DNA from: Dillenia suffruticosa
Taxonomy: Eukaryota > Streptophyta > Magnoliopsida > Dilleniales > Dilleniaceae
Length of the DNA: 64,000 nucleotides
NCBI GenBank assembly: GCA_033439265.1
Contig: JAVTVX010000012.1
Span: forward strand, 237,001-301,000
Reading direction: 5' to 3'
Part shown: positions 1 to 11,587 of the stretch, piece after piece
Position numbering within the stretch: the first letter of the stretch is position 1
Layout: every line of letters begins with the position of its first letter
Notes under the pieces: generated by a model
What the model was told of the DNA's origin: nothing
The model's database searches: none
Seen by the model: only the letters and a program-made list of their open reading frames with translations
Made by a program: the position numbers and the translations under genes

Positions 1-232
1 AATCAAATAAAGGATAAGAAAAGTGGTTGATCCCTACCAAATCTCAAATGAAATCAAACACCAACCTTGGATCACAAAATAAATCAATTCAATTTACCAA
101 CATCTTCGGAAACAATTTCCCAAAATATCAGGTATTTCATAAAATAGATCCATGGAAACTCACAATTCAATCATTCAAGAAACAACCAAACAACATCAAT
201 TTCGGCGAATAACGGGAGAAAATCGAATATAC

Positions 233-482
233 CATAGCTTTGTAGGGTTTGATCGTCCTTCAAAATCCGACCCTTGTAAATCAAACGTTGTTGATCGGCA
301 GGAACATCACATTTAGAAGCAAGAACAACCTTAAAAGCACCGACCGTAGATTCAAGCCCAATCTGAACCGAAAACTTGGAACCGTTTGAGCATCGAATGT
401 TGACGTTCACTCCTGCGCTTTCTCCGCCGGTCGCGGCGTTCGAATCGACTTCTCCGGTCACCACATCGTCTCCGCCTCCCAT
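233..482 (-). CDS. DSK2: DSK2-type ubiquilin, first coding exon (gene continues off left edge)
   Basis: Ubiquilins carry ubiquitinated cargo to the proteasome or to autophagy through an N-terminal ubiquitin-like domain, Sti1 repeats and a C-terminal UBA domain. Only the N-terminus lies here. The ATG at 482 opens a glycine/acid-rich leader (MGGGDDVV) followed by a ubiquitin-like fold with the family signature [35 protein letters not shown] and TLQSYG (residues ~26-84). The exon stops after the first base of the Gly84 codon, at a GTATAT donor (232-231), which is a phase-1 break. An upstream in-frame ATG at 608 would add 42 hydrophobic residues unlike the family, so 482 is preferred. The rest (Sti1 repeats, UBA) must lie left of position 1. 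No acceptor or later exon was found in 1-230. It could be another UBL-domain protein, but the leader plus UBL match ubiquilin closely. Confidence 0.85.
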
Positions 483-1920
483 TTTCTTCTTTACCACAAC
501 AATCGCCTGACCAAATTCGACGCAGGGTGTTAAACCTAAACAATCAAAAAAGGTAACCAACCAAAAAAACAGAATCGAAAATTTATTGATCTTGATCGAA
601 TCGATCAAGAGAGATTCAAAACCCTAGCCCGCAAGTAACCACCCCAACTATTAAAAAAGAAAAGAATAAAAAATAAAAATACAAGGAAAGAAACAAGTGT
701 ATAAGTTGGATGGTAAAAGAGAAGATGACGGGTGCCCCGGGGGTTGTCTTCAATGTAATATTAATTGAGGACATAAATAAAGAGAAAAAAATTTAAAAAA
801 AAAAAAAAGGAAAAAGGTAATTGTAAAAAAATAAAAAGGTCGAATCAGAGGCTTACTTGGACGAGGAAAGTATTTAATCCGGTGCCTTCCAAGAGGATTA
901 GGCCGGTTTTCCCCTATGAGGATTGAGGAATGAAGAGAGAGTGCTAACTACGAAGAAAATTGATGTAAAATAGTTTAAAAACACTCTTTCCATTAATTTT
1001 TCTTTTTTTTTTGGTATTAAAAATATATAATTCTATAAAAATTCAAGTTCTAATTATTATTTTCCTTGTCAACTTTTATAGCATTAATGTGAATGAGAGA
1101 AAAAAATAATCATTATATGATAAGCATATTTTTTTTTTTTATCGTTTAAATCTTATCAAATGAATTCTTAAATATTTTAAAAATTCAATTAATTAGAAAT
1201 TTGTGCCAATCGTAAAATCTTGTCCATGCGTGAGTAACCAAGTTCGCATCGCATGGTACACTTTTTGGAACCACATGATATATGTTTGTCCACATCTTTT
1301 CTATTTTATATGTAATAATTCCAACTTTCCTTATTTACAAAAAGAACCAAAAAAGGAAAACTAACATCTTATATTTCTATTAGGCATAATTTAGGTCCGT
1401 ACTAGCCCAAAAGAGCCACATCCAATATTTAGATTTAATCATTGACAATTATTTTTCATAACAACCTGAATTTTATAAAATAATAAGAAAAAAAAATCAA
1501 ATAATAATAATAATGATGGAAAGGCTAAATTTAATGTTTTTAAATCTATAATTACGGATACACGAGATAATAGTGTTATAATTAGATTTATATTTATATT
1601 TAAATAATAAATATATATATATATATATTACCGTAACATGTCATTTTAATAGTCAAATTAGAGACTATTTATGTTAGTTGCACGGTATAAAACCTTTTAG
1701 TTATTGAAGATTTAGGTTGCATGATAATTAGATGGAGGAGCCCTATACTATTTTACTTTTCTTTATAACTTGGATGCGATGCAACTACAGAGATAACACA
1801 TGAGGGCTAACTCGACCACGCCGTGTAAAATCAACTATTCTTCCACCCTCCACCCCTCCACCGTAAGCTAAGAGGTCATCGATTCCCTTACCTATAACAA
1901 TTATTAATCATAATAGCTAA
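483..1920. other. DSK2 5' flank and AT-rich intergenic DNA
   Basis: The first ~150 bases are the likely 5' UTR of the ubiquilin gene. The remainder is its promoter side and AT-rich spacer with homopolymer A/T runs and a short (TA)n tract near 1612-1628. No coding exon or RNA gene was recognised. Confidence 0.5.
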
Positions 1921-3002
1921 TCATGATTAATAAAAATAATTAGTAATTAATTACAAAATTGCTAGTTAATAAGATGAAACTGTTAAATTGTTAGTAAAAT
2001 TAGTTAGTAATATTAATATAAATAGTATTTTAATACATATAATGACATAATAATAAAATTCTAATGAATTCTCTTTTTCTCTCTTCTCTTCTCTTTCTTT
2101 CTTTCTTTCTTTCTTTCTCTCTTTAGCTCTCTCCCTCTCTACCTCTCTTTATCTTTCTTCTCTTTCTAATCTCTATCTTTCTTTTATATTCTTTCTTTAT
2201 CCTAATGGGATATAATAAATTAGTATTAGAGTTTATTAATTCTTGACTAATATTGAAAAATGTTAGAAAAATTTAGATATGAAATCATTGAAGAATAAGT
2301 TTTGTATAAAGTCATGAAAGAATATCTCAAAAGGTAAGAAATTAAAATGTAAAAGTTCATTTACATGTTGACAAGAAAATAGAAGAAATCAACAAGAAAA
2401 TTGTTAAAAAATTGGACTCTTTTATGACACATTTTGAAGACAAATTCAATATTTTGTTGAAAATATTTGATATCAATAAAGATATCAAAAATTTTGTGGA
2501 AAACTAGCAAGAAAATTAAAAGAAATCGAATCGTATCACAACAAATCAAGTGACAAATGAAACAACGTCAAAACCCATAAAAGAACAATGTATTAAATCA
2601 CTTTCTAAATCTCTTATTTTACCTATTCCTATTGAAAGAATACCGAAAGTAGAAAGATTTCAAATGTCTAAGAATGAAAGGTTTTGCATATCCAAGAAAT
2701 AAAGGGCTTGTATGTCCAATAAAAAAGGGTATTGTATGTTCGAGAAAGAGGTTATTGACGGCGAGTTTTTGCCGATTCCTCAAAAGATTGAATTTTCGGT
2801 GATCATGGGACAACATTCTTCATCAAAAAGAAGTTCAAGAAAAAATTTTTTCAAGTTTTTTCATCTCTCTTTTTCTTTCACTGTTATTGTTGTAACTTAA
2901 ATTATATTTATTGTTCATTTTTATTATCTTATCTTTTAATACATATACAAGTCTTGGTTTAAGATCCATGGATTCAAATATCAATTATTGGTTTTCCATC
3001 CT

Positions 3003-3511
3003 TGTCACGGACCCAAGTATTGGATTCAAATCCAATAGGAGAATTCAACCCAAAAGATCAACCTGTTGGGTGAGAGACTCTATTGGATTTAAATACTATT
3101 TTATAATTTCTTGGGGATCCGATGTGGGATTCGTAACATTACTCTTCCCTTGAGAAACAGAACGTCCACGACGACTCTCACTCTGGACGGCTCGCACTCT
3201 GGACAGCTTTCACTCTGGTGGGTAACCCTTTTCCTTTTCGGACGGCTCTCACTCCGACACCAGATAACCATTTTCCATTTTGGACGGCTCTCACTCTGGT
3301 ACCAAATAACCCTTTTTCAGGTAGCTTTCTTCCAGATAGCCATTTTTCATATTAAACCGGAGCTTCTGATACCAATTTGTCACGAATCCAAGTATTAGAC
3401 TCAAACCCAATAGGAGAACTCAGCCCAAAATATCGATCTGTTGGGTGAGAGAGGCTGTGGAATTAAATATTATTTTATGATTCTTGAGAATTCGATATGA
3501 AATTCGTAATA
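3003..3511 (-). mobile_element. TRIM (terminal-repeat retrotransposon in miniature), fossil
   Basis: Direct repeats of ~135 bp lie at 3003-3138 and 3378-3511. On the minus strand the left copy starts TGTTACGAATCCC and ends GTGACA. Next to the minus-strand 5' repeat is TTGGTATCAGAAGC (3377-3362), which resembles the initiator-tRNA-Met primer-binding site. Beside the other repeat is a purine run, AAGGGAAGAG, in the polypurine-tract position (3151-3139). The internal part is only ~240 bp and non-coding. Size, PBS, PPT and LTR ends together fit a TRIM. The repeats differ at roughly a fifth of positions by eye, so the insertion is old. No convincing 5-bp target duplication was seen. Confidence 0.7.
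3158..3345. repeat. Minisatellite inside the TRIM internal region
   Basis: The motif CTCACTCTGG with flanking GGACGG and a CCAGATAACC-like tail recurs four to five times at roughly 25-60 base spacing. The repeats make up nearly all of the TRIM's internal sequence. Confidence 0.55.
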
Positions 3512-4027
3512 TCATGATTAGTAAAAATAGTTATTAGTTAATTGTAGAATTGTTAGTTAATTAGGTGAAATGGTTAAATAATTAGTGAAATTAATTAGTG
3601 ATGTTAGTATAATAATATTTCAATATATATAATAAGATAATAATAAAACTGTAATGAATTTTCTCATTTTCTCATATATATTTTTTTTTTCTTTCTTTCT
3701 CCCTCAAGCTCTCTCCCTCTTTATCTCTCTCTTTTTTCTCTTTCTAATCTCTATCTTCTCTCGTATTCTTTATTTACCTTAGTTGGGTTATGACATTTAG
3801 CCTCTACTTTTAAATATAAACTTTACATTAATATACTTGTCATTTTTAATGTTTGCCCTTTTCTTTTTTGACAATTTCATTTACTCGCGCGTATCCAAGA
3901 GAAGGACACAGAGACAACCGGCTGACAAGCGGGTCTTGCTATTTCCCTGAAGTACGAATCGCAGTTTGTACCCGCCTGTGCTGCGCGGTGTCACGGCAAT
4001 GACTCTGTCTTCCTCATTATTATTCTC

Positions 4028-7000
4028 ATGACAATTTTCAACAAAACCAATGGTTTCTTCTCTCGCTTACTCTCCTCCTCTCTAAAGCTTCAGGTCTCAC
4101 TCTTTCTCTTTGACTTTTTCTCAAACACTTTCCAGGCCTTCTATGTATTTTAAAAATTTCGATTCCCTCCACAGAGATACGAGTGCACAAATAAGGAAGC
4201 TATGCATGCCTACTTCAGTTCAAAAGCAGATCCTGATTCGTTAGCTCGAAAACGTAGCTTCTGCTCCCTAATTTTGTTTCTCGATGTTCACTTTATTTGA
4301 AGTTTATCTTTTATTATTATTATTATTATTATTATCTCTTAAATGCTTGGTGATTTGTAGTTGAAGTGGACATTTCAAAATGGAAGAAATTGGATTCAAG
4401 AGAGTTTGGTATCTCCAGGTCCATGGTCTCAGCGTCTGCTTGGATTGTCGTTCGAGTTCTTCAGAGTCACGGTAAATAGTTTCTTCTTTCCACTATCTTC
4501 GTTGTTGTATGAAGTTAGTTTGATGTTGATGACTAAGCATTTGCATAAACACTTTACTGTCAATGTCCTCTTATGTGAAACAAACACACGCGTTGGATTA
4601 CGACGAACATGTCTACGAGCAAACGTTCGATTTTTAATGAAAATGAACAAGTGTTTTCTCTTTTTATTTTAGGGTCCTATTGCACACCTCGAAATTCCTA
4701 TACAGAGTTAGATATGATAGATAAAAATGGGACCCCAAAAAGGTTGACGGTTGAGATGTATGAGATACAAAACTTGGGAACGGTGAAACAGAAGACAAGC
4801 ATTTTAGTTACACTTTTTACCATTTGTTCAAATGCAGTGAATGAATTCTTTCATCTGAAACATATATGCTTGTTCTCTTATTAAGCTGTTCATGACAAAC
4901 AGGGCACCAAGCCTATTTAGTGGGTGGATGTGTCAGAGATCTGCTGCTGAAGAAAGTTCCCAAAGATTTCGATATAATCACAACAGCTAGTCTTAGACTG
5001 GTTAAGCTGCATTTCCAAAATTTATGTACATTTCCAGTTCCTATTGTGATGGTTCAAACAGTTATCATGGATGCCCTATACCTTAATGCAGGTTCGAAAA
5101 GTACTTCGGAATTCCCACATTGTGGGACGACGGTTTCCCATCTGCATAGCGACTGTGAAAGGTGCTGTTGTCGAGGTTAGTTGGAGATCCTTTGTGTGGT
5201 GTATTATCAGTGTTTCGTGTACTGACTCTACCTTCTTGCAAAAGCTATCCATTGAAATAGTTTTGTACTAAGTTAATTTATGTCATAAGGTCTCCAGCTT
5301 TAATACAGTAGCAGCACATTCCAATGATAAGGAAAAAGTCTTATTCTCCCAAATGCCTGCTGGTTGCAATAAGAAAGATTTTATTCTTTGGAGTAATTGC
5401 TTGCAGAGAGATTTCACAGTTAATAGGTGAAACACCAGTTGGCCCTTTCCTCTCTCTCCTTAGACATTATTAGTTCCATGTTTCCATCAGTGTTGACGCA
5501 TACCATCACTTCAAGTTTCTAGTCTTATCTAACATCAGACATTTTAATGATTATCATAATTTATTTATTTTTCTGGTGCAGTTTATTCTTGGACCCCATG
5601 GCAAATAGAATCTATGACTATGCTAATGGAATAAGGGACTTAAGCTTCTTAAAGGTGATTGTTCGGTCTTTTGCTTAATAATAACTGTGTGGGGATTCAA
5701 TGCAATGCATTTTGAATCAGGTTAATCAATTTCATGGCTCCTCTAATGCTTGTCTTGTATAATGTTCTCAGCTACGAACACTGATTCCTGCTCAGCTATC
5801 ATTCCAGGAGGACTGTGGTATGTGTTATCATTTTTGCCTTTTTTTTTAATATTTTTTTAGTCTCCAAAGGCTTTAAGGAAATCAAAGAATATTGCTTTAC
5901 ATCTGGTGAAATGAACTTTAACTTGCAGCAAGAATTTTGCGGGGCTTCAGAATTGCAGCTCGTCTTGGCCTGTCATTCTCAAAGGAGATAGAGATAGCAA
6001 TATTTGAACTTGCTTCATCAATTAAAAGTTTGGACAAGGTACTCTTCAGGAGTTATAGTGAGACAACTGCAATGTGGCATTTTGTTTTGTGTTAAGATTG
6101 TTATCCTGGTTTTACATGTGCATAAGCGAAAACTTATTTGCTGAAAGAAATGTGGTTTGACTAAGACACTAAAGTCCTTCAATTTTATTCAAGTCCAGGT
6201 CAGGATAATGATGGAATTAAACTATATGCTTTCCTATGGAGCTGCTGCACCTTCACTTAACTTACTTCACAGATTTAATCTGCTTGAAATGCTACTCCCT
6301 TTCCATGTAAGTGGTTTTTCTGGTTACTCATAATACTTATGTCACTTTGTTATACTAGCTCATTTTGCACGGGCTTTGGAAATGCAGGCATCATATATTT
6401 CCCAGCAGGTCAGCAGACAGTTATCTCCACATTCCAGCATGCTAACGGTAAGCTACACATTGCAAGAGAATAACCAATTTTTCATTGCAAAGGCAGGTAT
6501 AGTTTCATGTGCTAGCAGTGGATAGAACAGTTAAATTACAATCAAAGCACTTTGTAATGGTAGAGATGGTTGGGGTCCTGCTTTCTAAACCACTAAACCA
6601 ACAACTATGAAACCATTATACTTTTTTGATAATTTAGTTTCCAGCTTTCATTTTATAAGATGTATCCTTACAGACCAGTTGCAAACTTATGCTCTCTCAA
6701 AGGTCTTTTTGTATTCTGCAATTCGTTCTGCACGTCACATTGTGACCCTTGCATGAGTAAAGACAGGGACAAGGCTTTATAGTTCTCCTCTAGTTGTCTT
6801 TTTATTGTAGTAAGTAGTCTTATGCACAGATAACTCTCTTATTGACAACCTCTTCATAATATTCTTCCTATAAATTTTATATTTTTTTCAAAAAGATTAA
6901 TTTTCACTTAAATCAAGCAGCTCAAGCTATGAATAATCTTTGTAAACTTGTAAGTTTGCTCTATGTTTATATTCCAAGTTAATTTCTTTTCATTTTGTTG

Positions 7001-10000
7001 GAGGCGTCCTATGCAGTGACTTGCTGGCTGACATAAAGTAATGGCTTATTTGGGTACATTAAATATGTTTACTTCTTTCCTTTTAATAATATTAGTTGCT
7101 TTATTTGTATTATATAATTGTTTTCTAGTTGAGTGTTTTCTATTTCTTTCTTTCGTTCATAAGTCAACTCTATCTAGATTTAATCTATGATTAGTTCCAG
7201 GACACTGATTATCTCGCTTTGAGAAATGGAAACTTGCTTGAATGAGAGTGATTTCTGTTATACCTTGCCCTTTTGATGGGAAAAGATATACTTCAGCTTG
7301 TAGCTTGTTGCAACATGCAGAAAAAATGGATAGGTTTCTGTTACTTGGCCACTTACCAGCTGGTTATACCATTTTTTTTCAGACTGTTATCCTATTGGAA
7401 GTTTGTTCAACATCATGGTCTCCTATGCTGTTTTGTTCCATTAAACCATTCAACAACACAAACTATGCGAGGTCTGCAAAACTAATTACTTCTTTTGCTT
7501 ATATATTTTTGCAGAAATTATTCATTAATCTGGATAAACTGGTTAGCTCTGATCGACCTTCTGATAGTATTCTGTGGTAAGTGCCCTTGTTCTTTTGGGA
7601 ACATTATCATTTTACTGTTGCATGTTGCTGTCAACAGCAATTTCTCCTGTACTTGTTATGTCTTTGCATATTGTGGTCCAAATTTATTATTCATGCCAAT
7701 ATGATCTAGCCTTGCACTGAAGCAGCTTGCAAAGATCATGATATGATTGGTGGGCATTTTAGTCTAGGTTATCTCTCGTGGGAACAAGAAACCAAAATCA
7801 TTGAGTTACCTGCTTGACCATCATTTACATGCCCAGAACTGCCTGTGAATTGTGTGATTGTATTCCTTTTGTTGCGTTGGCTGTGCCACTATAGTTTCGG
7901 CTTTTTTTTTTTTGGTAGGAGTCTTAGTCACTATCCTTAGCGTTGACCGTAAAGGATTGTGCAGTAGCCCCAAACCACACAAAGTAGGAAAGCACTCGAT
8001 TAAATCTCTGTACTGCAATTTTCAAGGTTTGAACCTTGGATCTTGCCTTTTCCAGAGTGAGGTGCATATCTCCTACCTGCTCATCAGAGATTCGATGCAC
8101 CGTTCAAGTTAGGTTACAACTAAAATGCTGGTGTATTTTTGGTGTTTCTTGATATATGCTTCTTCTTTTATATGATGCTTAATCTTGTTCTTTGCTTGTC
8201 TCACTGACTGCATGGTTCTGTAGAAACAACATTTAAGGTGAATGATGTTAATATAATGTGTTGCGGAAGGAAATGGGTTTATTGGAGGGGACTAAAAGCA
8301 TAATCCTGATTCGCCTACTTGTTGCTCAGTATTCTTCTGATATATGGGCTTCTCTTGGATTGGATGTATATTTGGGTTCTATATATGTTCTCTTTTTAAC
8401 CTTATCCGTCCAATAGATTCCCTAAATGCACTTCTGTTTGCTGGACAGGATTGGTTTGTTAACATTTCACCAGGCATTGGTGTTGAACCCTCAAAATGCT
8501 CTTGTAGTTTGGGCTTTTTCTTCGGTTTTATATCATGGCAACTGGAAAGAAGGTGTTGAGTTTGCAAGAGAACATGCTAGAGTGCAAGTTGACTTTGCTC
8601 CTGAGATTTTGGAAGCCATGGATGTGAAGTCAGATGAAGAACTTGCAAAACAGGTTTCTGAGTTTACATCAATGGTGCAGGATCATGCATGTAAATTATG
8701 TGGTGATGACCCAGAATCCTCATGCCTCATCTTGGTATGTAATTTGCTTCAATCTCGCTTTAAGTTCAATAGTATACTTGCCAAGAAAATTGAGACAGTA
8801 TTTCCCATTTTTGTTTAAAATTTTACCAACTTGCTACCTTCAGACGTTTCTGCTGCCTTCCAGCAAAGCATAAGATCTTGTCTACTGTGCTATAATAGGT
8901 ATTACGGTTGTTGTTTTTGTTCCCCCCACCCCCTATTTTTGTGCTTTGAAGTTACTGCTGGAAATGATTTATAAGCTGCACTCTTAATTATTTATCTGCA
9001 ATTTCTAATGAACTTCAGTTCTAATCTGAATTTATTTGCCTTTATATGTTTAAAACAGTAATATGATCATTACGCCCCCCCCCCCCCAAAAAAAGAAGGG
9101 GCAGTAGTATGATCTGATATTACCAAAAGTTCTTTCAAAATATAGACTTTCACATGAAATTTGGTCAGTCACTATGGCAGGATTTGCTCTTCCATTTTAA
9201 CAAAAGGCGATGGGTTTGACTGCATTTGCTTGTGCAAGTTGTTTTGACTGCTTTATATGTTTTAAAGCAGTAATCTGAACCATGACCCAAAAAAAGGAAG
9301 GGGCGGTGGTATGGTCAAATATTAAACTAAAAGTTCTTTGAAAACTTGTACTTCTACATGAAATTTTGTTGGTCAGGATGGCAGGATTTTCTCTTCCATT
9401 TTAGAAAAGACAGTGGGTTTTGACAGCATTTATTTGTGCAAGCTGTTTTTGCATGTGTGGAATTATATGGCAACTCTATTGAATTTGTTGCTTATAATTA
9501 TCACTGCTTATGATCATTTGTTTGGAATGAGACTGGAATATAACAGCTCTATTTCCAGGTGGGTCTGATCAATTTGCAGATTTTTCGGTATCCAATAGTA
9601 ATTAACGTTATAAACCTGCAGCCTGGTTTAGTTATTTATTTTCATGCTCTCATGAATAAAGAACTTGTTATCTTGCAGAAATTTGTACCAAGAAAAGTGA
9701 GCAAAAATGTTGCCAGAATTTTTGATGTGCAAGTGAAAGAAGTTGAATCTTATGAGAAAGAAAGGAAGAGTTTAGAAATTGACTCGCTTTTACTTGGGAA
9801 GGGAGATATCTATGAGACAAGATTTGCTCTTGGAAAAATAATAATGGACACAATGTACAGTGGGTTTTCCCAAGAGGAGGACAAGCTGGTAAAGGAGTTC
9901 GGTTCAGCACTTTCAAATAATGAAAAACATCAATTTGTATGCAATAAGAACAGAAGGCAGGGTTTATCACTGTCTGGAACTGAAATTGAGCAGCATACAT

Positions 10001-10416
10001 CCAAGAAGAAGTTAATTTGCAACCTTATTGAAGAGGAGCTGACTAGTGGGAGGAGAGGAAACACGGTTGAAGAATCTGATGTCAAGCGAATTTCTAAGAT
10101 TCGAGGGTTGTTTGAGAATTCAAGAAACAATGAAATGGCTAAAAAGCAACAGAAGCTGTCTATAAAGAAAAACTGCCTTGGGCTGAAAGAAGATGCTTCT
10201 TACAATCGGCCAAAGATGGTCGAGAATTCTGAAGGAAGTAGAAGAGATAAAAGTGCCTTGGTGAAGAATATAGGTCATGCACAGCAGCAAGGGACACTTC
10301 AACATAGGCACAAGGCTGTTGGAATTAAAAATTCCCACCAGGATAATATGATGCATTTGAAGGCGGTGAAGAAAGGAAGTTGCTCAGTAGCTGATAAATC
10401 AACAAAAAGCAATTGA
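4028..10416 (+). CDS. Poly(A) polymerase / CCA-adding enzyme family protein (PcnB-like)
   Basis: Fourteen exons: 4028-4093, 4175-4253, 4361-4471, 4903-5000, 5092-5175, 5290-5426, 5582-5654, 5772-5817, 5929-6038, 6199-6306, 6388-6447, 7515-7576, 8449-8734, 9679-10416. All GT-AG phases close and give ~685 residues. This class-II nucleotidyltransferase fold adds nucleotides to RNA 3' ends (tRNA CCA or poly(A)). The plant paralogues are annotated as polynucleotide adenylyltransferase-family and predicted organellar. Visible motifs are AYLVGGCVRDLLL (residues ~89-101) and the metal-binding DxD in KDFDIITTAS (D107, D109). These are followed by GRRFPIC, NCLQRDFTVNSLFLDP, DPMANRIYDYANG and the ARILRGFRIAARLG helix. 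The start gives MTIFNKTNGFFSRLL, a short Arg/Ser leader compatible with mitochondrial or plastid import. The last exon encodes a Lys-rich ~245-residue tail of unknown function, and an alternative acceptor near 9559 would lengthen it. Whether it makes CCA or poly(A) tails cannot be read from the sequence. Confidence 0.88.
9039..9450 (+). repeat. ~205-bp tandem duplication in intron 13 of the polymerase gene
   Basis: Two adjacent diverged copies (about 9039-9245 and 9250-9450) share TTTATATGTTT, a poly-C or poly-A run next to GGGGC, AAAGTTCTTT, GGCAGGATTT, CTCTTCCATTTTA and TTGTGCAAG. A 15-base C run lies in copy 1. It looks like a local duplication without coding content. Confidence 0.75.
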
Positions 10417-11100
10417 AAGTAGTGGTGGATAATATGCTAGCCAGAGAAGAATATCCAGAAGGTGTGTAACAGAAGAAATGTCACTGGCCACATTTTTTTG
10501 GGGGGGGGTGTATTTGGAAGAATGAGAAAGATGGTCAAGATTTAGGAAGTCATCGAACCTAGGGCTATCTGGTCTCTTCAGGTGAATGTGTGCACTTGAT
10601 ACAGCACAGCTGTGAAGTAGGATATATGACATGGTTTGCTGGACTGACTTGCATACACTCATTTTCATCTGATCGGATGGGTAAACTATATATGTACTCT
10701 TTGATTCCAGGTCATCACAAACTCACCTCTTCAACTGAGTTTCTTGATCATGGCGTACAAAATTTTGTAGATTAACCTTTAAGTTTAGGGAGCATGGTCA
10801 TTTTGTTAAGAGTTCACGTGGGATATTTTAGTAGAGTATTTTAGTTTTATTATTATTGTTATTATTATTGAGTTATATGTTCAAATGTAATTTTACGGGA
10901 TTCTGTAATGAAAGTTTTTGCCCTCAAATATTTAAACTTTGTGGTTCTGTTGCACAAAGACACGGTCTCTCATATTTCTAACCGAAGCTTCTCATCATAA
11001 ATATTGATTTATTTGTAAGATTCATTCCCAGTGTCAAAAGTGGAGAATTTGCTAGTACAGTACTACTAGCAGCGCATGTGTATTTTTCTGTTTCTTCCGT
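10417..11100. other. 3' UTR and downstream spacer of the polymerase gene
   Basis: This stretch lies downstream of the TGA at 10414-10416. It holds a G run near 10500, AATAAA-poor AT-rich DNA with a (TTA)n stretch around 10847-10870, and no further exon. Confidence 0.5.
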
Positions 11101-11107
11101 CAGTGTT

Positions 11108-11400
11108 ATGGATCAGGATCAGCCAGTTGTCCCTGAAACTATGAATCTCATCAAAAAGTGTAAGGGCCTGCAACAGGAGGAATGGAATTGCTGGGTGTGG
11201 CGTCTCTTTAGCGAGGCTAACCGCTGTGTGGATTTGTTACTCTCTAAGGCTCACCAAATCCACCTGGAAATTGTGGTCTATGAGACCACTCCAGCAGGCT
11301 TATTTTCTTTACTTATTAAGGATGTTCAAGGGCTAGAAGAGGGCTTTGTAGGGTTTAATGGGGCTCGGCCTTTGTTGGTTGTTTGTGTGATCAAATCTAT
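11108..11400 (+). mobile_element. LINE remnant: RNase H-like (RVT_3) domain fragment
   Basis: The plus-strand frame at ~11108-11400 reads NLIKKCKGLQQEEWNCWVWR, then SEANRCVDLLLSKAHQ, then YETTPAGLFSLLIKDVQG. This resembles the C-terminal RNase H domain of plant LINEs and LINE-derived proteins (…REANRCADALA…, EEPPAGVRELLLEDV…). Leu replaces the usual Ala in the ANRCADALA motif. No reverse transcriptase, 5' part, poly(A) tail or target duplication is visible, so it is an isolated scrap, followed by a TG microsatellite near 11590. Confidence 0.6.
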
Positions 11401-11587
11401 GGCCCTCTTGTGTGTGTATATATATATTTTTAGTACATGGTCCCCAAGGAGATTGTCCCGTGATACAAACCCTTCTTTCTCAATATGATGATTTCAGATT
11501 CAAATTGTACAACCTAAAAAATATTTGTGGGTCTCTTGAAACATAACTAATCTAATTTAAATATTTATGGGGTTCAAATCATCGTGA

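Larger units (their letters stand above)
1921..3795 (-). mobile_element. Fossil non-autonomous LTR element bounded by ~290-bp direct repeats
   Basis: Diverged direct repeats lie at 1921-2217 and 3512-3795. Both begin TCATGATTA and carry the same AT-rich block followed by a CT-rich stretch. Read on the minus strand the right copy begins TGTCATAACCCAACTAAGG, a plausible LTR start. The ~1.3 kb between them has no intact gene and contains a TRIM (separate entry) that abuts the right repeat exactly. It is an old, broken, non-autonomous LTR element, and the copies differ by many substitutions. An alternative is that the right repeat and the adjoining TRIM repeat together form one ~418-bp LTR (3378-3795), bounded TG..CA on the minus strand. 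Confidence 0.45.

Noticed and set aside
7920-8110. Possible SINE in the polymerase intron (GGTTTGAACCTTGG)
   Set aside because: Box B-like only; no box A, A tail, target duplication or the family motif seen in the other four copies.
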